Assembly (NCBI RefSeq): GCF_019063845.1
Contig: NZ_CP077683.1
Span: 992,001-1,056,000, forward strand
Length of the DNA: 64,000 nucleotides
Source of the DNA: Geomonas subterranea
Lineage (GTDB): Bacteria; Desulfobacterota; Desulfuromonadia; Geobacterales; Geobacteraceae
Reading direction: 5' to 3'
The notes under the pieces were generated by a model. The model was not told where the DNA came from. It made no database searches and saw only the letters and a list, made by a program, of their open reading frames with translations. Position numbers and translations under genes: made by a program. Positions 26,715 through 32,753 of this stretch are shown piece by piece; the stretch's first letter is position 1; the number at the start of each line of letters is the position of its first letter.

Positions 26715-28004
26715 ATGAAACGTTTATTGGCGCTGGCTCTGCTGCTTCTTTCCTTCATCGCCGCCGCACCTGCCGCCGCGGCGCCTCCGCAATCCTACTT
26801 CTACCCCTTCGTGAACCCCTACGAGGCGACGGTGATGGAGCTCCCGAAGGAATTCGAGGTCAGGCTCCCCGACAAGGTCCCGATCTACGAGTTCGTGGTC
26901 CGCCCTTTCCCGAAGCGGGAGATCCCCGAGGTCTTCTGGTACGAAAACGGGCTGATCTGTTCCCTGGTGTACCAGGATCACAAGGCCCCCCTGGTCTTTC
27001 TCGTCGCGGGCTCCGGTTCCCGTTTCGACGTGCCGCGCATGTTGAAGTTGCAGAAAGTGTTGTATCAGGCTGGCTTCCATGTCATTTCGGTCACGTCGCC
27101 GACCCACATGGATTTCGTGGTGAATGCCGCCCGCGGCCTCCCCGGCATCGCCACCGATGACGCCAAGGACCTGTACCGGGTGATGGATCTCGCCTACCAG
27201 AAGGTTCGTGACCGGGTCGATGTCTCCCATTTCATGCTCGCCGGTTACAGCCTGGGGGGCTTCGATGCCGCCTTCGTCGCCAGACTCGACGACCAGGAAC
27301 ATCGCTTCAACTTTAAGCGCGTGCTCCTGATCAACCCGCCGATCTGCCTGTACGATTCCGTCTCGGCACTGGACCGGTTGCTGGTTGATAACGTTCCCGG
27401 GGGCATGGACAATTTCGACAACTGGTTCCGCGGCGTTTTCAGCCAAACGATGCAGCTTGCCGAGGCCTGGGAGCCTGGCGGCCTGAGCGGCGAATCGATG
27501 TACCGCACCTACAAGCGGATGCAGCCCAGCGAAAGCAACCTGGCGGCGTTGATCGGTCTCACCGCTCGCATGAATGCTGCCGACATGATCTTCACAGCGG
27601 ACGTCATGAACGGCGGCGGCTACATCGTGCCCAGAAACGTACGCCTCACCTCGACGACCTCGCTCACCCGCTATGCCATCGTCGCCTACAAGACCAGCTT
27701 CGTCGACTACTTCGAACAGTGGCTTTTACCGCACTACCAGAAGATGGAGCCGGGGCTTACCCGCGAGGACCTGCTGCGGCGGGAAACCCTGCGGGCGCTC
27801 GAAGGGTACCTGAAGGGGTCCAACAAATTCGGGCTCATCCACAACGAGGACGACATCATCCTGGTCTCCGGGGACATCGAGTACCTCGAGCGGGTCTTCG
27901 GCGACCGCGCCTGGATCTTCCCCAGCGGCGGGCACATGGGCAACATGTTCCACCCCGACGTCGTCTCCGCCATCACCGGCTTTCTCAAAGGGAAGGAGGA
28001 GTGA
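26715..28004 (+). CDS. Secreted alpha/beta hydrolase-like protein
   Basis: 429-aa exported protein. The signal peptide is about residues 1-23 (FIAAAPAAAAPP). An alpha/beta hydrolase fold is indicated by strand LVFLVAGSGSRFD (oxyanion region) and the nucleophile elbow GYSLGG (Ser about 179). A likely acid lies around 381-386 (LVSGDIEYLE) and a His in PSGGHMGNMF near residue 415. The substrate could be a lipid or ester, suggested only by the MlaA gene following 2 bases after the stop. GGGAGG precedes ATG 26715. I do not recognise a named subfamily. Confidence 0.82.
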   Translation: MKRLLALALLLLSFIAAAPAAAAPPQSYFYPFVNPYEATVMELPKEFEVRLPDKVPIYEFVVRPFPKREIPEVFWYENGLICSLVYQDHKAPLVFLVAGSGSRFDVPRMLKLQKVLYQAGFHVISVTSPTHMDFVVNAARGLPGIATDDAKDLYRVMDLAYQKVRDRVDVSHFMLAGYSLGGFDAAFVARLDDQEHRFNFKRVLLINPPICLYDSVSALDRLLVDNVPGGMDNFDNWFRGVFSQTMQLAEAWEPGGLSGESMYRTYKRMQPSESNLAALIGLTARMNAADMIFTADVMNGGGYIVPRNVRLTSTTSLTRYAIVAYKTSFVDYFEQWLLPHYQKMEPGLTREDLLRRETLRALEGYLKGSNKFGLIHNEDDIILVSGDIEYLERVFGDRAWIFPSGGHMGNMFHPDVVSAITGFLKGKEE

Positions 28005-28006
28005 TC

Positions 28007-28846
28007 ATGAATAAGCACGCCGATCACATGCCTTGTTCGATGTCGCGCGTAAAAGGAACACGGAGCCCCATCATGGCGAAGGGTGCCGGCCTGCGGCTTC
28101 TGATGCTGGTGCTCCTCGGGCTGTCGCTCTCCGCCTGCAGCACGACGCCCAAGGTGACCGGGCCGGTGGAGCCGCCGCTTAGGCGCTACGAGGATTTCGT
28201 GAAGCCGGGCCAGCCCAACATGCTCAACGTGAAGGATTCGGTGGAGGGGTTCAACCGGGGCAGCTACCGGTTCAACTACTACTTCGACGAGTACTTTTAC
28301 CTTCCCGTGGTGCGCGGCTACGAGTTCATCATGCCCAACTACCTCGAGGACCGGGTTTCCGATGCCATCGACAACCTGGGAGAAATAACGAACTTGACTA
28401 ATAATCTCTTCCAGTTCAAATTCAAGTCCGCCGGAATCACCGTGAGCCGCTTCGTGATAAATTCGACCATCGGTGTCGGCGGCCTGTGGGACCAGGCCGG
28501 GAAGATGGGGCTCAAACGCCAGACCGAGGACTTCGGGCTGACACTTGGGCACTACGGTACCGGGAGCGGGACCTACCTGATGCTCCCCGTGCTCGGCGCC
28601 TCCAACGTCCGGGACACCACCGGTCTGGTCGCCGACCTGGCCACCTCCAACTACCTGGGCCCCGTGGCGTGGATCGACGACACCACGTTCACCTACGCCT
28701 ACTCCGGGATCTACGCCGTGGACCGCAGGCACCGAACCCCCTTCAGGTACCGCCAGACCGGTTCCCCCTTCGAATACGAGCTGATCCGGACCCTGTACAC
28801 CATGAAGCGTGAATTCGACATCGAGCAGGGCAACGAGACGAAATAA
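28007..28846 (+). CDS. mlaA: MlaA (VacJ)-family outer membrane lipoprotein
   Basis: 279 aa from ATG 28007 (SD AAGGAGGA); an alternative ATG at 28073 gives a more typical signal peptide directly before lipobox LSACS. MlaA proteins remove misplaced phospholipid from the outer leaflet of the outer membrane. Family landmarks are DSVEGFNRGSYRFNYYFDEY, YLEDRVSDAIDNLGEITNLT, RFVINSTIGVGGLWDQAGKM, EDFGLTLGHYGTGSGTYLML and GASNVRDTTG. No mlaBCDEF genes accompany it; instead it sits between a hydrolase and a protein of unknown function, suggesting a variant lipid-handling operon. Confidence 0.92.
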   Translation: MNKHADHMPCSMSRVKGTRSPIMAKGAGLRLLMLVLLGLSLSACSTTPKVTGPVEPPLRRYEDFVKPGQPNMLNVKDSVEGFNRGSYRFNYYFDEYFYLPVVRGYEFIMPNYLEDRVSDAIDNLGEITNLTNNLFQFKFKSAGITVSRFVINSTIGVGGLWDQAGKMGLKRQTEDFGLTLGHYGTGSGTYLMLPVLGASNVRDTTGLVADLATSNYLGPVAWIDDTTFTYAYSGIYAVDRRHRTPFRYRQTGSPFEYELIRTLYTMKREFDIEQGNETK

Positions 28847-28860
28847 TATGGAGGCAGCAG

Positions 28861-29814
28861 TTGCTTAAGTTTCTTCATTCCATCTTCCGGCGCGGCACCA
28901 GGGCGGGTGCCGTGCCGGACGCTTTGGTCAACAAGGCCATCGAGCGCGCGGTTGACGGCACAGATCCCTGGATCCGTGCCGTTTTCGGTTACAAGAAAAA
29001 GCTCCGCCCAGCCGTCCTGCACGCCATCAACCACGTGGTGTCGCTGGTGGACGGGACCGGTCCGGTCCTGGTGCTCGACCCGCTGCGCTTCGACCTGGAC
29101 GCAAACCTGCGCACCTACTTCATCTCCGGCGCGGAGCTGCGGGATTTCCTGGAGCGCGATCCGGGGCTCAGGCAACTGCGCGGCACGACGGGAAGGGGGC
29201 AGCACGGGGTGACGGGGCTTCTGGTAATGGAGAAGCGGGAGAGGCTCATACTCGGAGCTGAGGTTTCAGGCGAGGTGGTGCTGCGGGACGTGCCGCAGCT
29301 CGCGGTAAGCTTCGAGGCGCACCAGCTCCTCGACCTCAACGGCAAGGAAGAGGATACCCGTTACCAGTTGAAACGCCGCGCTTACGATCATCTGCTTCGC
29401 CAAGCGCTGGGGCGGATCACGGAGATCAAGACCCGGCGGGGCAACCTGGAGAAGCACCGCGCCCTCCTGGAGGCGAAGCTCACCGTGCTGCGGCGCGGTG
29501 GCTTCGGTTTCGATCCGCGTTCGGGCGAGGAGACAGACGTGATTGCAGTTGAGAAAAGCCTGGCTGATATCGAGGCGCAGGTTCTGGCGATAGGGAAGGA
29601 CGACAAGATGCTGGAGGTGTACCTTGGCGTGGTGGCAGACGTGTTGGGGCGGGCCGAGGAACATCTGTGGCTGGGCGAGGAGACGCTTATCGTGGACCGG
29701 ATGGGGATCAAGCGCAAAGAGGCCGGTGCCGGGGCTTGCGAGGTGAAATTCGACGTCCTTCGCGACGCGGAGGGGAGGAGACTGGTGGTCTCCCTGGTGA
29801 GCATTCCGGACTAA
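28861..29814 (+). CDS. Hypothetical protein, unknown function
   Basis: 317-aa protein that I do not recognise. The start is TTG 28861 with GGAGG about 10 bases upstream, 14 bases after the mlaA stop, so it is probably the last gene of that operon. There is no signal peptide or membrane helix, so it should be cytosolic. Residues 1-160 are mixed alpha/beta. Residues about 180-235 look coiled-coil (REITEI-type heptads, LEKHRALLEAKLTVLRR) with a second helix pair at 232-275. The C-terminus (VKFDVLRDAEGRRLVVSLV) is beta-like. A hairpin with a T-rich tail follows at 29855-29890. Confidence 0.78.
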   Translation: MLKFLHSIFRRGTRAGAVPDALVNKAIERAVDGTDPWIRAVFGYKKKLRPAVLHAINHVVSLVDGTGPVLVLDPLRFDLDANLRTYFISGAELRDFLERDPGLRQLRGTTGRGQHGVTGLLVMEKRERLILGAEVSGEVVLRDVPQLAVSFEAHQLLDLNGKEEDTRYQLKRRAYDHLLRQALGRITEIKTRRGNLEKHRALLEAKLTVLRRGGFGFDPRSGEETDVIAVEKSLADIEAQVLAIGKDDKMLEVYLGVVADVLGRAEEHLWLGEETLIVDRMGIKRKEAGAGACEVKFDVLRDAEGRRLVVSLVSIPD

Positions 29815-29854
29815 CCGGCATTCCAACGACATGAAGAAAGATCCCCGTACCTTC

Positions 29855-29890
29855 GCCCCCCGCGGCTTCACTGCAGGGGGCGCTTTGTTT
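29855..29890 (+). terminator. Probable terminator of the TAXI-MlaA operon
   Basis: GCCCCC (29855-29860) pairs with GGGGGC (29876-29881), followed by GCTTTGTTT. Confidence 0.55.
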
Positions 29891-30016
29891 CCTGGCCGCG
29901 GGTTCCTATTCGCTCAGCACGATTCCTCCACCGCTGTTTTTATGCAGACCTCGCATTTCCTGCCGAATATGCCACTTGTGTTGTTGAATATTCTCTGGTT
30001 TTGATCCGTCCTTATG

Positions 30017-30038
30017 GCTGATTTTACGTAAAATCAGC
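30017..30038. promoter_or_regulatory. Perfect 22-bp palindrome, probable activator site
   Basis: Arms GCTGATTTTAC and GTAAAATCAGC are exact reverse complements with no spacer. It lies 12 bases upstream of a sigma-54-type promoter, so an enhancer-binding protein site is a reasonable inference. Confidence 0.65.
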
Positions 30039-30050
30039 TGCTTGTGAGGT

Positions 30051-30066
30051 TGGCACGTCCGATGCT
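30051..30066 (+). promoter_or_regulatory. Sigma-54-type promoter
   Basis: TGGCACG-TCCG-ATGCT matches the -24/-12 consensus TGGCACG-N4-TTGCW except for one base, with exactly 10 bases between the GG (30052-30053) and the GC (30064-30065). The expected start point is near 30077, about 55 bases before ATG 30132. Confidence 0.65.
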
Positions 30067-30131
30067 CTTAGTAGGGCAGACAGTGCATCGAGGCGCTGCA
30101 GCAAGAACTTTCACTCAAGGAGGATGTAACG

Positions 30132-30437
30132 ATGAAAAAGAAACTCTTGGTATTTATGGCGGTATCCCTTTTCGCGGCGGCAACGCCGGTTCTGGCTGAC
30201 GAGGCGGTCACCCACGGCACCATGCACAAGGCCGGTGACGCGCAGTGCGAGAAGGAGTGCGCGATGCTTTTGAAGGACTGCAACAACCAGGTCGACAGCA
30301 TCCAGGACAGGATCAGGAAGCTGCAGGTCGCCATCAACGAGAAAGGTGCCAGCACCTACACGGTCGAGGAACTAAAGATCCTCAGGAATAAGCTCCAGGA
30401 GGCTAACGAAACGCTGCGCGCGCTGAACAGGCACTAA
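30132..30437 (+). CDS. Small secreted cysteine-containing coiled-coil protein
   Basis: 101-aa precursor with a clear signal peptide (MKKKLLVFMAVSLFAAATPV, cleavage near VLA-DE). The mature part is about 79 residues with three cysteines (CEKECAMLLKDC, spaced C-X3-C-X6-C). A heptad-rich helix follows (VDSIQDRIRKLQVAI and VEELKILRNKLQEANETLRAL). The odd Cys number suggests metal or heme-free thiol chemistry, or intermolecular disulfides; this is inference. SD AAGGAGG precedes ATG 30132. It has its own sigma-54-type promoter, a palindrome and a strong terminator, so it is a separately regulated single gene. Family unknown to me. Confidence 0.8.
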   Translation: MKKKLLVFMAVSLFAAATPVLADEAVTHGTMHKAGDAQCEKECAMLLKDCNNQVDSIQDRIRKLQVAINEKGASTYTVEELKILRNKLQEANETLRALNRH

Positions 30438-30485
30438 GCCGCGCCGCCACCTGATGCCGGCCTGACCGACGGCCGGTCGCGAGGA

Positions 30486-30522
30486 AAGGGCACGCTTCGC
30501 ACGAAGCGCGCCCTTCTTCTTT
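30486..30522 (+). terminator. Intrinsic terminator after small secreted protein
   Basis: 14-bp stem AAGGGCACGCTTCG / CGAAGCGCGCCCTT (one mismatch) with a 2-base loop and a pyrimidine/T-rich tail. It may also end transcription of the convergent cytochrome gene. Confidence 0.82.
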
Positions 30523-30534
30523 TCCGCGCGGCAG

Positions 30535-32403
30535 CTAACGCTGCTTCAGTATCGCCTTTGCCAGCGCCAGGTTGTGGTAGGCGATGCTCCTGATTTTCTT
30601 CCCCTCCGCGCCGCTCGCTTTATAACCGGCCAGGAACGCATCAAGCTCGCTTCTGGCGGAATCGGTCTTCCGCTTGTCGTAGGGAAGCGAGAAGTCGATC
30701 CCCTTGACGTCCCAGGCGCTTGCGGGCAACAGGGTGAAGGGGGCGATATCCTCCACCTTCCGGGCTCCCGCCATTTCCGGCTGCTCCCACACTTGGTCCG
30801 TGAAACGGATGCCGTCCCTGTCGGCCACTACCGTGTAGCTCCCTTTGAATGCCTTCTTTACGTCCGACTTTTCAAAATAGCTCCACTGCGATTTCCCCAC
30901 CTGCGCGTACGAATCGTGGCAGGTGGGGCAGCCGCGCGGTTTGCCGATGGCGTGGCTCATCTTGTCCATCTGCACCCAGAGTATGGCCTTGTTCCCCGAG
31001 GGAAGATCGTTGCGCGTACCGACGCCGATATAGGCGTCGTTGACCTCGCGGACGCCGCGCACCGCCTCGAAGAGCGTCGGCTCGCCGATGGCCGGGTTCC
31101 CGGGGATCTCTCTTTTCGGGATGGCCCGGAACAGCAGCCCCGTCGGGGCCAGCTCACGGGTCTGGTTCAGCACCGCCATCGGGTAGGGCTTAACCCCGAT
31201 CCAGCGGCCGTCAGCGTTTTTGATGATGGTGGGAAGGTCGCGGGTGCCGTAGTACTCCTTGTGTTTGCCGTACGGTGTCTCCACCCCGAAGGTCATGCCG
31301 GGACCCCAGAAGGTGTACTGGTAGGCGCCGACCAGGGTGACGTGGCAGGCCGTGCAGTCCACCTTGCCGTGGACCGAGCTTGCCAGCGCCTGGACTATCC
31401 CGGCGTGGCAGTTGCCGCATGAGGCGCGGGCCTGGTCGGAGCCGAGATGGCCGAACTTGTGGTTCACCGGCTTGTGACAGTCGGTGCACTGCAGCCCCGC
31501 CTTGAAATGTGTATCCTGGGGGAGGTTGGGCGGGAACGAATAATCGCCCCGGAAGTAACCGGCGCCGCGCCTGCGGTCCATCGGTCCCGCATGGCAGATG
31601 CTGCCCCGTCCGCCACCGTAGCAACTGGCCGTATCGGGGAGGCCGAAGCTGTGGCTTCCCTTACCCTCGTGCGGCTTGAAATGGCAGTCGTTACAGCCGG
31701 GGTGGCACATGTTGCAGCTCCGGTCCGAGGCCGCGTTCTGCGCCTCGCTGTACGGCACGGCGGTCTGACCCTTCAGGTTGTCGTAATTCTGGCCGAACCA
31801 CATGCCGCAGTTTTGAGGGCCCGGGAGCTGTTCCGACCAGCTGCGGTAGGATCTCTGGTGCTTCAGGCGTCCCATCTCGGAACTGCTGTACTCCTTCACC
31901 TCCTGGGCGTGGCACCTGCCGCAGGTCTTCTCCGCCACCGCCGGCGAGAAGGCGAAGCTCTTCGGGTCGCGGTCCTGCCAATGTATGTTGGCGATGGTCT
32001 TGATGCCGGCTGCCGCGAATTTCGCCGGATCCCCTTCGGGTATCATGCTCTCCATGTCATTCGCCCGCGGCACCAGCGCCTTCAAGGCCCCGGCGGTTTC
32101 CCGGGGCAGCGCCTGTCCCTTCAGCCTGGGGCCGACCCCCACCAGAAAAGGGCGCACCATTCCCTGGTGCGCTCCCTCTTTGCCGGCCTTAGCCCCGTCA
32201 CCTAAGTGGCAGTCGACGCAGGTCGCACCGGGCATCCTTACCTCCCGGTCTACCTGTGCCGGGTCCAAATACAGTGATTCAGCCCCCAGTGTCTTGATCA
32301 GGACTTTGTCACTGTGACAGATGACACACTGAGACTTCGCATCGAAGCCGAAGGCAATGCCCGTCAGTGTGAGAGAGAGAACCAGCGCGAGCATAGTTTT
32401 CAT
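30535..32403 (-). CDS. Multiheme cytochrome c (nine CXXCH motifs)
   Basis: 622-aa exported cytochrome. The signal peptide is about residues 1-20 (ALVLSLTLTGIAFG). Canonical heme sites are CVICH, CVDCH, CGRCH, CNMCH, CNDCH, CTDCH, CGNCH, CTACH and CPTCH, i.e. nine covalent c hemes. An extra CYGGGRGSICH (CX8CH) could be a non-standard tenth site. Most hemes lie in the first two thirds; a heme-poor stretch of about 130 residues separates the eighth and ninth. It is likely periplasmic or outer-surface electron transfer, as in Geobacter metal respiration. I cannot match it to a named Omc protein. It has no obvious operon partner. Confidence 0.9.
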   Translation of the reverse strand: MKTMLALVLSLTLTGIAFGFDAKSQCVICHSDKVLIKTLGAESLYLDPAQVDREVRMPGATCVDCHLGDGAKAGKEGAHQGMVRPFLVGVGPRLKGQALPRETAGALKALVPRANDMESMIPEGDPAKFAAAGIKTIANIHWQDRDPKSFAFSPAVAEKTCGRCHAQEVKEYSSSEMGRLKHQRSYRSWSEQLPGPQNCGMWFGQNYDNLKGQTAVPYSEAQNAASDRSCNMCHPGCNDCHFKPHEGKGSHSFGLPDTASCYGGGRGSICHAGPMDRRRGAGYFRGDYSFPPNLPQDTHFKAGLQCTDCHKPVNHKFGHLGSDQARASCGNCHAGIVQALASSVHGKVDCTACHVTLVGAYQYTFWGPGMTFGVETPYGKHKEYYGTRDLPTIIKNADGRWIGVKPYPMAVLNQTRELAPTGLLFRAIPKREIPGNPAIGEPTLFEAVRGVREVNDAYIGVGTRNDLPSGNKAILWVQMDKMSHAIGKPRGCPTCHDSYAQVGKSQWSYFEKSDVKKAFKGSYTVVADRDGIRFTDQVWEQPEMAGARKVEDIAPFTLLPASAWDVKGIDFSLPYDKRKTDSARSELDAFLAGYKASGAEGKKIRSIAYHNLALAKAILKQR

Positions 32404-32568
32404 TTTTTATTCCCCATACACGGATTCTTTTGGCAGACCTTGGAAATGTTACTGCCGATTTCCGCTATGACAATGCGGGAATATTCAAAAGAGACCCCCG
32501 GACAGGAGCCCCAATGGTGCCGGCTTCTGGTTCTTGGAAGATCAAGCGGTTATTCATCATGTTCTGCG

Positions 32569-32649
32569 GCCATTGGGGCTATCTTCGGTTTTCTCCCGGC
32601 GCACCCGGCAGCCGGCCTCAATCCCATAGACGCCTTGCGGCACGAGTGA
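32569..32649 (+). pseudogene. Relic of a MacB/FtsX-type ABC permease C-terminus
   Basis: The frame AIGAIFGFLPAHPAAGLNPI followed by DALRHE and TGA matches the universal C-terminus of MacB-type permeases (G-x-x-x-G-x-x-P-A-x-x-A-A-x-L-x-P-I-x-A-L-R-x-E). Upstream of 32569 the frame loses all resemblance to a permease, and no start or membrane domain is present. It is therefore a remnant of a deleted gene between the cytochrome and the 991-aa protein. The rest of 32404-32753 holds nothing I can identify. Confidence 0.7.
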
Positions 32650-32753
32650 GACCGGCACAGTTTCGTCAAACTGTCCAATGAGCATGGAACACCCGCAAAG
32701 CGAAGTTCAGGGGGCGCACGTGATGCACGCTGGACATGCTTGCCACCGGACCA

